Origin: Clostridiales bacterium
GTDB taxonomy: Bacteria > Bacillota > Clostridia > Oscillospirales > CAG-272
DNA length: 12,519 bases
Reading direction: 5' to 3'
Assembly (NCBI GenBank): GCA_016280525.1
Contig: JAEEGW010000171.1
Location: 1 to 12,519 of the forward strand
Shown here piece by piece: positions 1-5,797 of the stretch. Position 1 is the stretch's first letter; the number at the start of each line of letters is the position of its first letter. The position numbers and the translations under genes are program-made. The notes under the pieces are model-generated. The model made no database searches. It was not told where the DNA came from and saw only the letters and a program-made list of their open reading frames with translations.

Positions 1-423
1 ATGGCGCTGCGCGTATCTGTCACGCTGATTTATCAGCATGCCGCCCCAGGTTTTGTCGGTATGCAGTACGGATCTTTCGCGGTCGCCGAATATTTCGGCA
101 ATGACGAAGCCCGGTTCGTTCGTGATGTCGTTTACGGTGCCAAACGCGTTGTAATAACACGCCGCCTCTATCTCAAACAGATTTTCGCCGTCTGTTATGT
201 AATCGTCTATGGGATATTCGTCAACGCGGGCAGTACCGATGCCGGATCTCGCCGGACCGTGACAGACGAATTTGCCGTTTATATACAGCCGGTAAAACGA
301 AGCCGCGGTGATGCGGATCTTTATCCTGCCGCTTTTTATTCCGGCATTTTTCCAGAACCGCGCGAACGTGTTCGGAGTTTTGCTTTTGTCTTTTAAGAAT
401 ATCGCTTTTGCTTTTTTGAACAT
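1..423 (-). CDS. Alpha-L-rhamnosidase-like (GH78-type) protein, N-terminal part only
   Basis: The minus strand is open for 141 codons from the ATG at 423-421 to the left edge, so the C-terminal part, including any catalytic domain, lies outside the window. An AGGAG box at 437-433 sits 9 bases before the start, and a consensus promoter lies further upstream. Residues about 30-60 read ITAASFYRLYINGKFVCHGP followed by AR, then ARVDEYPIDDY and a GENLFEIEA segment. This pattern of 'YRLYxNGxFVxxGPAR', 'RVDxYxIxxY' and 'GEN' is what I know from the beta-sandwich N-terminal domain of bacterial alpha-L-rhamnosidases (GH78) and related enzymes that release rhamnose from plant or glycan substrates. No signal peptide is visible, so the enzyme is probably cytoplasmic. 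The family call rests on this accessory domain alone; another multidomain glycosidase with the same fold is possible. Confidence 0.7.
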   Translation of the reverse strand, partial: MFKKAKAIFLKDKSKTPNTFARFWKNAGIKSGRIKIRITAASFYRLYINGKFVCHGPARSGIGTARVDEYPIDDYITDGENLFEIEAACYYNAFGTVNDITNEPGFVIAEIFGDRERSVLHTDKTWGGMLINQRDRYAQRH

Positions 424-451
424 GATATACGTCTCCTTGTGTTGTAAATAA

Positions 452-480
452 AGAATATCATATTTAAAGCCTGTTGTCAA
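452..480 (-). promoter_or_regulatory. Promoter of the rhamnosidase-like gene
   Basis: Read on the minus strand, a perfect TTGACA (480-475) is separated by 17 bases from TATTCT (457-452). The distance to the AGGAG box and the ATG at 423 leaves a short leader. This is a near-consensus sigma-70/sigma-A promoter. I see no operator-like palindrome overlapping it. Confidence 0.75.
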
Positions 481-485
481 GTATG

Positions 486-513
486 AGAATTAAGAATTAA
501 GAATTCAGAATTA
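486..513. repeat. Heptamer tandem array, four AGAATTA-type units
   Basis: Four consecutive heptamers (AGAATTA, AGAATTA, AGAATTC, AGAATTA) occupy 486-513. Positions 486-509 recur exactly, in inverted orientation, at 5585-5608. A GTAGGGG sequence with a GC-rich hairpin lies close by in both places. The array looks like part of a dispersed intergenic repeat and not a coding or regulatory element. Confidence 0.8.
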
Positions 514-585
514 AGAGAGCGGCTTTCCGACGATAATTCGTAGGGGAGGGGTTTCCCCTCCCGTTCAAAAAATAATAAAGAAGAA

Positions 586-606
586 AGAATAAAGAATAAA
601 GAATAA
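586..606. repeat. Heptamer tandem array, three AGAATAA units
   Basis: Three exact copies of AGAATAA lie at 586-592, 593-599 and 600-606. They differ by one base from the AGAATTA unit at 486-513, so the two arrays are probably related. They flank the 544-562 hairpin on either side. Confidence 0.75.
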
Positions 607-673
607 AAATCGGTGTCGCTTCGCGACGAATATGGGTGGTTACCCACCCCTCACGGCTCGGCAAGCCTCGCCA

Positions 674-697
674 CCCCCAAACCCCCTGTCCCCTCCC
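674..697 (-). other. Putative G-quadruplex motif on the minus strand
   Basis: The plus strand carries C tracts at 674-678, 682-686, 690-693 and 695-697. The minus strand therefore has four G tracts of 3-5 bases with loops of 1, 3 and 3 bases, which satisfies the usual G3+N1-7 rule. It lies about 75 bases upstream of the histidine phosphatase promoter. Formation in the cell is an inference. Confidence 0.5.
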
Positions 698-770
698 TCA
701 GTATTTCTGAGGGGGCGCCGACCCATGCAATTACGAAAACGTAAAAAATGTAATATTTTTGTAAAACTAC

Positions 771-798
771 TTGAAAACGGCGGCGTAAAAGATATAAT
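771..798 (+). promoter_or_regulatory. Promoter of the histidine phosphatase gene
   Basis: TTGAAA at 771-776 and a perfect TATAAT at 793-798 are separated by 16 bases. Transcription would begin near 805, giving a leader of about 25 bases before the ATG at 829. Confidence 0.7.
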
Positions 799-828
799 AT
801 ATACGATCACGAAAACGGGAAGAATATT

Positions 829-1458
829 ATGAAGATCTATATTATACGCCACGGAGAAACGGCGCTGAACGCGAAAAGAATAATGCAGGGACGGCTTGAC
901 GAGCCGCTTAACGAAAGCGGACGGCAGCTCGCGGTGCTTACCGGTCAGGCTATTAGGGATATACGTTTTGACTGTTGTATCTCAAGTCCGCTTAAAAGAG
1001 CAGTGGAAACGGCGAAGCTCGTGCTTGAACACAGCGGAAACGACATTCCGATAGAGCTTGACGACAGGCTTCTTGAGATAGATTTCGGCGATATGGAGGG
1101 AAGGAAGCTATCCGAAATGGGACAGCCGGGCTTTCTGTTTTATACCGATCCCGTGAAATTCGCGGGATTTCCGAACGGCGAAAACGTCAGGCAAGTCTGC
1201 GAAAGGACGCAGAGATTCCTTAAAGAACTGATTAAAAAAGACGACGGCAAAACGTATCTTATAAGCACGCACGGCTGCGCTCTTAGGGCTATGACGAACT
1301 GCTTGTTTGACGACCCGGCGGATTTCTGGCGCGGCCGCGCTCCGTACAACTGCTCGTTTACAATAATAGAATCGGAAAACAACAGGCCGCGTATCACGGC
1401 GGTCGACAAAGTGTTCTACGACGAAAAGCTCATAGTCGACCACTTCAAACAGAGCTAA
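829..1458 (+). CDS. Histidine phosphatase family protein (phosphoglycerate mutase-like)
   Basis: This 209-residue protein belongs to the histidine phosphatase superfamily, whose members transfer phosphate through a phosphohistidine. The RHGET signature is at residues 7-11 with the nucleophile His8. The other expected pocket residues are Arg57 in SSPLKRA, Glu83 in LLEIDFGDMEG and the second histidine His148 in STHG. The length fits the CobC/PhoE/GpmB-type branch and not the roughly 250-residue cofactor-dependent mutases. Because a dedicated cofactor-independent mutase (gpmI) lies two genes downstream, a general phosphatase acting on sugar phosphates, alpha-ribazole phosphate or another small substrate is more likely than a glycolytic mutase. 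The ribosome binding site is weak (GGGAAG at 817-822). It has its own promoter and is separated from the next gene by 85 bases that contain another promoter. Confidence 0.85.
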   Translation: MKIYIIRHGETALNAKRIMQGRLDEPLNESGRQLAVLTGQAIRDIRFDCCISSPLKRAVETAKLVLEHSGNDIPIELDDRLLEIDFGDMEGRKLSEMGQPGFLFYTDPVKFAGFPNGENVRQVCERTQRFLKELIKKDDGKTYLISTHGCALRAMTNCLFDDPADFWRGRAPYNCSFTIIESENNRPRITAVDKVFYDEKLIVDHFKQS

Positions 1459-1483
1459 AACCGCAAATGTTCATAAAATACGG

Positions 1484-1512
1484 TTGAAAAAACAAACGTA
1501 TCAATGTATAAT
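1484..1512 (+). promoter_or_regulatory. Promoter of the tmk-gpmI-lipoprotein-metA unit
   Basis: TTGAAA at 1484-1489 and a perfect TATAAT at 1507-1512 are spaced by exactly 17 bases. Initiation would fall near 1519, about 25 bases before the chosen tmk start at 1544. This suggests that the four downstream genes can be transcribed separately from the histidine phosphatase gene, although no terminator is visible between them. Confidence 0.75.
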
Positions 1513-1543
1513 TATTTAGATATCATATCAGGAGATGTGTTTT

Positions 1544-2368
1544 ATGCTTACGGAATTACGGCTCCTCATGCTTGAGGACGCGAAACCCGCGGAAATAGAA
1601 AAGCGTCTGCCGCCGGACGAGGCGGAGGCGTTATACGCCTGGCACGGCAAAAAAGACGGCGCGGTAAAGGCTTTTCTTGCGCTCAAAGAATACGGCGAAG
1701 AAGAAAAGAAGCTGCTTTATAAGCCCTCGAAAAAAACTCCCGCAAGCGGCAAAAAAGGCAATTTCATAGTGCTTGAAGGGCTTGACGGCGCGGGCAAGAC
1801 GACGCATATAGAGCTTTTGAAAAAGAGATTGAACGAGGACGGAAGATCCGTCTACGCAACGGCGGAGCCTACGTCTTCCGCTGTCGGCGGACTTGTAAGA
1901 GACGCGCTTGCGGGACTTCACACCCGCTCGGCGTCAGAGCTTGCGGCGCTGTTTCTCTGCGACCGCATACAGCATAACGTAAATCCGAAAACCGGTATAG
2001 CCGGATTTTTGCAGGCGGGTACGGACGTTATCTGCGACAGATATTACTATTCTTCGCTTGCGTATCAGGGCATAGACAGCGATATAGGCTGGGTGGCGCA
2101 CATGAATCTGGACTGTCCGGATATCTGCCGCCCGGACGCGTGCATTTTCCTTGATCTTTCCGTTGAAAGATGTATAGAGCGTATGGAAAGCGAAAGACTG
2201 ACGACTGAGATATACGAGACGGAAGAGATAATAAGGCGCGTCAAACGCCGCTTTGCCGATACGTTCAGAATGTGCAACGAACGCGAAAACATTTTCATAG
2301 TTAACGCCGACAGACCGAAAGAAACGGTTTCTGCCGAGATATACAGCATAGTAAAGGGGATCAAATAA
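1544..2368 (+). CDS. tmk: Thymidylate kinase with an N-terminal extension
   Basis: dTMP kinase phosphorylates dTMP to dTDP with ATP in the cytoplasm. I place the start at 1544 (274 residues): the AGGAG box at 1530-1534 directly abuts the upstream ATG at 1535, which leaves no spacing, but is 9 bases from the ATG at 1544. The kinase core spans about residues 73-274, close to the usual 200-215. It has Walker A GLDGAGKTT (79-87), an EPT motif (108-110), and DRYYYSSLAYQ (165-175), the classic dTMP kinase signature. The P-loop lacks the arginine seen in the human-type enzyme. The lid segment around 217-235 reads ERLTTEIYETEE, which resembles archaeal-type kinases more than E. coli Tmk. The first roughly 70 residues are charged, probably helical and unlike anything I recognise. 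The stop codon overlaps the gpmI start by one base (TAATG), implying translational coupling. Confidence 0.88.
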   Translation: MLTELRLLMLEDAKPAEIEKRLPPDEAEALYAWHGKKDGAVKAFLALKEYGEEEKKLLYKPSKKTPASGKKGNFIVLEGLDGAGKTTHIELLKKRLNEDGRSVYATAEPTSSAVGGLVRDALAGLHTRSASELAALFLCDRIQHNVNPKTGIAGFLQAGTDVICDRYYYSSLAYQGIDSDIGWVAHMNLDCPDICRPDACIFLDLSVERCIERMESERLTTEIYETEEIIRRVKRRFADTFRMCNERENIFIVNADRPKETVSAEIYSIVKGIK

Positions 2369-3942
2369 TGAATAAGGTACTTTTGATAGTTATGGACGGC
2401 GTCGGTTTTTCAAAGACCGGCATAGGAGACGCGGTCACGGCGGCAAACACGCCTACGCTTGACAAACTCTTAAAAGAATGTCCGAATACAAGACTCAAAG
2501 CTCACGGCACGGCGGTAGGTCTGCCGTCCGACGACGATATGGGCAACAGCGAAGTCGGTCACAACGCGCTCGGCTGCGGTCAGATATATTCTCAGGGCGC
2601 AAAGCTCGTAAACGAGAGCATTGAAAGCGGAAAGATATACACCTCCGGCGTCTGGGGCAAGATAATGGAGAACACGCAGAAGGGCGGCGCGCTCCACTTT
2701 ATAGGCCTTTTGTCCGACGGAAACGTACATTCAAATATATCTCATCTTTTCAATATGATAGACGAGGCAAAAAAAGAGGGCGTAAAAGAAGTAAGAGTCC
2801 ATATCCTGCTTGACGGACGCGACGTTCCCGCAACGTCCGCGCTCACGTACGTCGACGCGCTTGAAAATAAAATAGCCAGGTTGAACGACGGTAACTTCCA
2901 CGCCTGCATCGCCTCCGGCGGCGGCAGGATGAAGATAACCATGGACAGATATAAAGCCGACTGGGGCATGGTCTCCCGCGGTTGGGAAACGCACGTCCAC
3001 GGAGAGGGCAGACAGTTTGCGACAGCTAAAGAAGCCATAGAAACGTACCGTCAGGAAAATCCCGGCGTCATAGACCAGGATCTTCCGGCTTTCGTCATAG
3101 CAAAAGACGGCAAACCCGTCGGCAAAATGAACGACGGCGACGCTGTGATACTCTACAATTTCAGAGGCGACCGCGCGATAGAGCTTTCCATGGCGTTTGA
3201 CGACGATGATTTCCCGTATTTTGACCGCGGCTTCCGCCCGGACGTTGTATACGCCGGAATGCTGGAGTACGACGGAGATTTGAAAATACCGAAAAATTAT
3301 CTCGTCTCCCCGCCAGAAATAAAGCATACGCTGTCCGAATATCTCGTAGCGGCGGGCGCGAATCAGTACGCTATATCCGAAACGCAGAAATACGGCCACG
3401 TGACGTACTTCTGGAACGGCAACCGCTCCGGAAAATTCAGTGACGAGCTTGAGACTTTCGTTGAGATCCCGTCCGACAGAGTATCATTCGATCAGCGTCC
3501 GTGGATGAAATGCGCGGAAATAACGGACGAGCTTATAAAGGTCGTAAAAGAAGGCAGGTTCGACTTCATGCGCTGCAATTTCCCGAACGGCGATATGGTC
3601 GGTCACACCGGCAATTTTGATGCGGTGGTGTGCGGTATGGAAGCGCTCGACCTCTGCCTCGCGAGGCTCAAAGCGGTATGCGAAGAAAACAACGTCATAA
3701 TGTGCGTCACAGCCGACCACGGCAACGCGGACGAGATGCTTGAGATGAACAAAAAGGGCAAACTCCAGGTCAGAACGGCCCATTCGCTCAACCCCGTGCC
3801 GTTCATCATATACGACAAAAACGCGGTGCATGAGATTGAACCGGCGGACGACTACGGCTTGTCAAACGTCGCCGCGACGGTAACGGAGCTTCTCGGTCTT
3901 ACGCCCGACCCGGTATGGCAAAGAAGCATGCTTAAAAAATAA
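2368..3942 (+). CDS. gpmI: 2,3-bisphosphoglycerate-independent phosphoglycerate mutase
   Basis: This enzyme interconverts 3- and 2-phosphoglycerate in lower glycolysis and gluconeogenesis, using two metal ions (usually Mn2+) and a serine nucleophile. At 524 residues it has the normal length of the family. Visible landmarks are Asp10 in VMDGVG, the nucleophile Ser61 in DDDMGNSEVGH, HSNISHLF, DGRDVPATSA, the substrate-binding segment GGGRMKITMDRY, NFRGDRAIEL, YGHVTYFWNGN, and the C-terminal metal ligands in NFPNGDMVGHTG, ADHGNADEM and TAHSLNPVP. It starts one base before the tmk stop ends and has AGGGGA (2355-2360) as ribosome binding site. All family motifs are intact, so it should be active. 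It is likely the glycolytic mutase of this organism, which argues that the histidine phosphatase at 829 has another role. Confidence 0.97.
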   Translation: MNKVLLIVMDGVGFSKTGIGDAVTAANTPTLDKLLKECPNTRLKAHGTAVGLPSDDDMGNSEVGHNALGCGQIYSQGAKLVNESIESGKIYTSGVWGKIMENTQKGGALHFIGLLSDGNVHSNISHLFNMIDEAKKEGVKEVRVHILLDGRDVPATSALTYVDALENKIARLNDGNFHACIASGGGRMKITMDRYKADWGMVSRGWETHVHGEGRQFATAKEAIETYRQENPGVIDQDLPAFVIAKDGKPVGKMNDGDAVILYNFRGDRAIELSMAFDDDDFPYFDRGFRPDVVYAGMLEYDGDLKIPKNYLVSPPEIKHTLSEYLVAAGANQYAISETQKYGHVTYFWNGNRSGKFSDELETFVEIPSDRVSFDQRPWMKCAEITDELIKVVKEGRFDFMRCNFPNGDMVGHTGNFDAVVCGMEALDLCLARLKAVCEENNVIMCVTADHGNADEMLEMNKKGKLQVRTAHSLNPVPFIIYDKNAVHEIEPADDYGLSNVAATVTELLGLTPDPVWQRSMLKK

Positions 3943-3963
3943 TTCCAAATAGGAGAAATTATC

Positions 3964-4614
3964 ATGAGAAAATTTATTGTATTATTATTGGCAGCGGCGC
4001 TCGTTTTATCGCTTGCGTCGTGCATCAACATCAACGTAAATCCGGAGACCACAAAAGCCGAGCCGGCGACGACTGCGGCAGAGATCACCACATCCGAAGA
4101 AACGGAAACGGAGACTGAAACCGAGACCGAGACCGAAACCGAAACCGGGACGGAAACGGCGACCGAAGAGGCGACGACCGAAGCCGAAACGGAAAAAGAT
4201 AGCGAAAGATACGTGTACGAAGGCGTTTCGCTCATCCTGCCGGAGGGCTTTTCGGTCCAGTCCGCGCAGGGCGTGACGCTTGCGGTCTATGAAGACTATC
4301 CGGTTCATTCCGACAACATTTCTTTCGTCGCCGCAAACGACAGCTACGAAACGTACACGGAAGAAAATCTGAAACAGTCTTTCACTCAGGCTTTCGGCAG
4401 CATTGAAAATTTCAAATACGAAAACAGCGAAAATGATGATTATAAAACGGTCACAACGGATTTTGACGTTACGTACAACGGCGTCGCCATGCACGAAAAA
4501 GCCTGCACGTTCTTCTTCTCCGGCAAGTGCGTGGTCGTAACGTTCACAAGCGTTTCCGGCGAATTTGACGCGGCTTTCGAGCAGACTCTGCAAAGCGTAC
4601 AGATCGTAAAATAA
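3964..4614 (+). CDS. Small lipoprotein with Thr-Glu linker
   Basis: This 216-residue exported lipoprotein has a short basic N-terminus (MRK), a hydrophobic core and a lipobox LASC with the lipidated Cys20. Residues about 28-80 form a Thr/Glu/Ala-rich linker that includes nine consecutive Thr-Glu pairs between residues 45 and 61. The globular part (about 82-216) begins with YEGVSLILPEGFSV and ends with a 'FDAAFEQTLQSVQI' helix-strand. This layout resembles the DcrB/PsbP-like fold seen in many clostridial lipoproteins, but I cannot assign a family firmly. The gene has AGGAGA at 3951-3956, follows gpmI by 21 bases and precedes metA by 21 bases, so it is cotranscribed with both. Function is unknown; it is anchored on the outer face of the membrane. 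Confidence 0.8.
   Translation: MRKFIVLLLAAALVLSLASCININVNPETTKAEPATTAAEITTSEETETETETETETETETGTETATEEATTEAETEKDSERYVYEGVSLILPEGFSVQSAQGVTLAVYEDYPVHSDNISFVAANDSYETYTEENLKQSFTQAFGSIENFKYENSENDDYKTVTTDFDVTYNGVAMHEKACTFFFSGKCVVVTFTSVSGEFDAAFEQTLQSVQIVK
4099..4158 (+). repeat. In-frame hexanucleotide repeat encoding Thr-Glu pairs
   Basis: Ten near-identical hexamers of the form GA(A/G)AC(C/G/T) run through the linker of the lipoprotein gene, with one interrupted unit (GGGACG). Copy-number change by slippage would lengthen or shorten the linker by two residues per unit without shifting frame. Confidence 0.8.
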
Positions 4615-4635
4615 TCACAGGATAAGGGGTAAACC

Positions 4636-5550
4636 ATGCCTATTAAAATACCCGACGGGCTGCCCGCCGCGGGGATTTTGCGTGACGAGAATATATTCGT
4701 CATGCATGAGCTCCGCGCTCTGCATCAGGATATAAGACCGCTGAAAATCGCGGTCCTTAACCTCATGCCCACGAAAATAGCGACGGAAACGCAGCTTGTA
4801 AGACTACTGTCAAACTCGTCTTTGCAGATAGATCTGACGCTTCTGCGCGTGGAAAATCACGTGAGCAAAAACACGTCCGAAGAACACATGGAGGCGTTTT
4901 ATAAAGATTTTTCCGCGGTCAAAAAAGAAAAATTCGACGGACTTATCGTCACCGGCGCGCCCGTTGAGAATCTCGATTTTGACGAGGTTGACTACTGGGA
5001 CGAGCTCTGCGGTATATTCGACTGGGCGAAAAAGAACGTGTTCTCCACGATATTCATCTGCTGGGCGGCGCAGGCGGCGCTTTACTACTATTACGGCGTC
5101 AACAAGCATAAAATGGATAAAAAAATGTTCGGCGTATACGAACACAGAGTTCTTCTGCCCGCGCATCCGATAGTCCGCGGCTTTGACGAGACGTTTCTGG
5201 CGCCGCATTCGCGCCATACGGAAGTGTACGAGGACGAGGTGTCCGCCGCGTTCGGTCTGCGCGTAGTAGCGGCGTCCGACAAAGCGGGAGTGTATCTTAT
5301 ATCCGACGACGTGAACAGCAGGTTTTTCATAACCGGCCACTGCGAATACGATTACGACACGCTTGCGAAAGAGTATTTCAGAGACAAGGAAAAAGGACTC
5401 CCCATTGAAGTCCCGTACAATTATTTTCCCGACGACGACCCGACCAAAACGCCCAAAAACGTCTGGCGCGGTCACGCGCACCTGCTTTTTTCCAACTGGC
5501 TCAACTATTTCGTATACCAGGCGACCCCGTACGATCTGGATAAGATATGA
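4636..5550 (+). CDS. metA: Homoserine O-acetyltransferase, MetA family
   Basis: MetA acylates the hydroxyl of L-homoserine, the first committed step to methionine, in the cytoplasm. The 304-residue length is typical. The catalytic triad known from the E. coli enzyme falls at identical positions: Cys142 in FICWAAQ, and His235 and Glu237 in ITGHCEYD. Residue 111 is glutamate (VTGAPVENLDF); in Bacillus cereus MetA this glutamate favours acetyl-CoA, whereas the E. coli enzyme has glycine there and uses succinyl-CoA. I therefore infer acetyl-CoA specificity despite the common 'succinyltransferase' label. The ribosome binding site is AAGGGG (4624-4629). It is the last gene of the tmk-gpmI-lipoprotein unit, with a strong terminator about 150 bases downstream. 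No SAM or T-box riboswitch precedes it, since only 21 bases separate it from the lipoprotein gene. Confidence 0.95.
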   Translation: MPIKIPDGLPAAGILRDENIFVMHELRALHQDIRPLKIAVLNLMPTKIATETQLVRLLSNSSLQIDLTLLRVENHVSKNTSEEHMEAFYKDFSAVKKEKFDGLIVTGAPVENLDFDEVDYWDELCGIFDWAKKNVFSTIFICWAAQAALYYYYGVNKHKMDKKMFGVYEHRVLLPAHPIVRGFDETFLAPHSRHTEVYEDEVSAAFGLRVVAASDKAGVYLISDDVNSRFFITGHCEYDYDTLAKEYFRDKEKGLPIEVPYNYFPDDDPTKTPKNVWRGHAHLLFSNWLNYFVYQATPYDLDKI

Positions 5551-5570
5551 GCGGGTTGACGGTAGGGGTC

Positions 5571-5584
5571 GGCGGTATGCCGCC
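5571..5584. repeat. Small GC hairpin beside the inverted heptamer repeat
   Basis: GGCGG, a TATG loop and CCGCC form a 5-bp stem just after metA. It is preceded by GTAGGGG, as is the 544-562 hairpin, and directly adjoins the heptamer array at 5585-5608. Confidence 0.5.
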
Positions 5585-5608
5585 TCTGAATTCTTAATTC
5601 TTAATTCT
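5585..5608. repeat. Inverted copy of the 24-bp heptamer repeat
   Basis: These 24 bases (TCTGAATTC followed by two TAATTCT-type units) are the exact reverse complement of 486-509. Both copies are intergenic, and they flank the histidine phosphatase to metA block in opposite orientations. Confidence 0.85.
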
Positions 5609-5637
5609 GCATTTTCTGCATTGCCCCGGCGGCGCAA

Positions 5638-5654
5638 TTTGCGCGCAGCGCAAA
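5638..5654. other. Perfect 7-bp stem-loop downstream of metA
   Basis: TTTGCGC (5638-5644), a GCA loop and GCGCAAA (5648-5654) form a compact hairpin in the metA 3' region. No T-run follows, so it is more likely an RNA 3'-end or stability element, or part of the repeat cluster, than a terminator. Confidence 0.45.
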
Positions 5655-5696
5655 GGGAATATTTTTCCGCGGGAGCGGTGTGAAAATATAATAAAG

Positions 5697-5745
5697 ATCT
5701 CCGGTGCGGAAAAATATTTTAAATCCGCGCCGGAGATGATTTTTT
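5697..5745 (+). terminator. Intrinsic terminator of the metA operon, possibly bidirectional
   Basis: A 14-bp stem (5697-5710 with 5724-5737, one G-T wobble) surrounds a 13-base A/T loop and is followed by TTTTTT at 5740-5745. On the opposite strand the same stem is followed by CTTTATTATATTTT, so it may also stop transcripts from the minus-strand ABC transporter unit that converges on it. Confidence 0.85.
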
Positions 5746-5762
5746 GTTTTGTTGTTATGCTT

Positions 5763-5789
5763 TCACGGCGCGGATATGCGCCGCCGTGA
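5763..5789. other. GC-rich hairpin just after the ABC ATPase stop
   Basis: TCACGGCG (5763-5770) pairs perfectly with CGCCGTGA (5782-5789) around an 11-base loop. It lies 9 bases beyond the end of the minus-strand ATPase gene. No T-run follows on either strand, so it may protect the 3' end of the transcript while the 5697-5737 hairpin terminates it. Confidence 0.45.
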
Positions 5790-5797
5790 GCTGCCGC

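Larger units (their letters stand above)
544..713. repeat. Cluster of GC-rich mini-hairpins (repetitive intergenic element)
   Basis: Four short stem-loops follow one another. They are an 8-bp stem GGGAGGGG/CCCCTCCC with a TTT loop at 544-562, a 5-bp stem GTCGC/GCGAC at 615-627, a 6-bp stem GGGTGG/CCACCC at 634-649, and a 7-bp stem CCCTCAG/CTGAGGG at 695-713. None has a following T-run, so they are not classical terminators. The strand asymmetry (C-rich on plus) and the flanking AT-rich heptamers suggest a REP- or MITE-like dispersed element; I cannot assign it to a named family. Confidence 0.55.
424..828. other. Divergent intergenic region without a gene
   Basis: These 405 bases separate the minus-strand rhamnosidase-like gene from the plus-strand histidine phosphatase. 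They contain one promoter at each end, two heptamer tandem arrays (486-513 and 586-606), small GC-rich hairpins between 544 and 713, and a run of C tracts at 674-697. A 66-codon open frame at 632-832 and its antisense partner cross this low-complexity sequence but have no ribosome binding site and proline/arginine-rich nonsense-like translations, so I do not call them genes. Confidence 0.75.

Noticed and set aside
1..396. 131-codon open frame on the plus strand
   Set aside because: It is antisense to the rhamnosidase-like gene, which has a ribosome binding site, a consensus promoter and family motifs on the minus strand.
486..606. CRISPR-like array
   Set aside because: The repeats are contiguous heptamers without spacers, and there are no cas genes in the window.
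632..852. Short open frames on both strands of the C-rich intergenic element
   Set aside because: No ribosome binding site, proline/arginine-rich low-complexity translations, and the frames follow the repeat and hairpin sequence. The plus frame even overlaps the histidine phosphatase start.
1459..1500. Possible terminator between the histidine phosphatase and tmk
   Set aside because: Only a 5-bp AACCG/CGGTT stem with a 17-base loop followed by A-rich sequence, with no T-run; too weak to call.
1535..1543. Upstream ATG at 1535 as the tmk start
   Set aside because: It directly follows the AGGAG box with no spacing; the ATG nine bases downstream has proper spacing.
2731..3399. 222-codon minus-strand frame inside gpmI
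   Set aside because: Shadow of the strongly conserved gpmI coding sequence. It has no ribosome binding site and no recognisable motif.
4615..4635. SAM-type or T-box riboswitch upstream of metA
   Set aside because: Only 21 bases separate metA from the lipoprotein gene, which is too short for any methionine-responsive leader.
4810..5637. 275-codon minus-strand frame opposite metA
   Set aside because: metA on the plus strand has an intact catalytic triad and a good ribosome binding site. The antisense frame is a by-product of codon bias.
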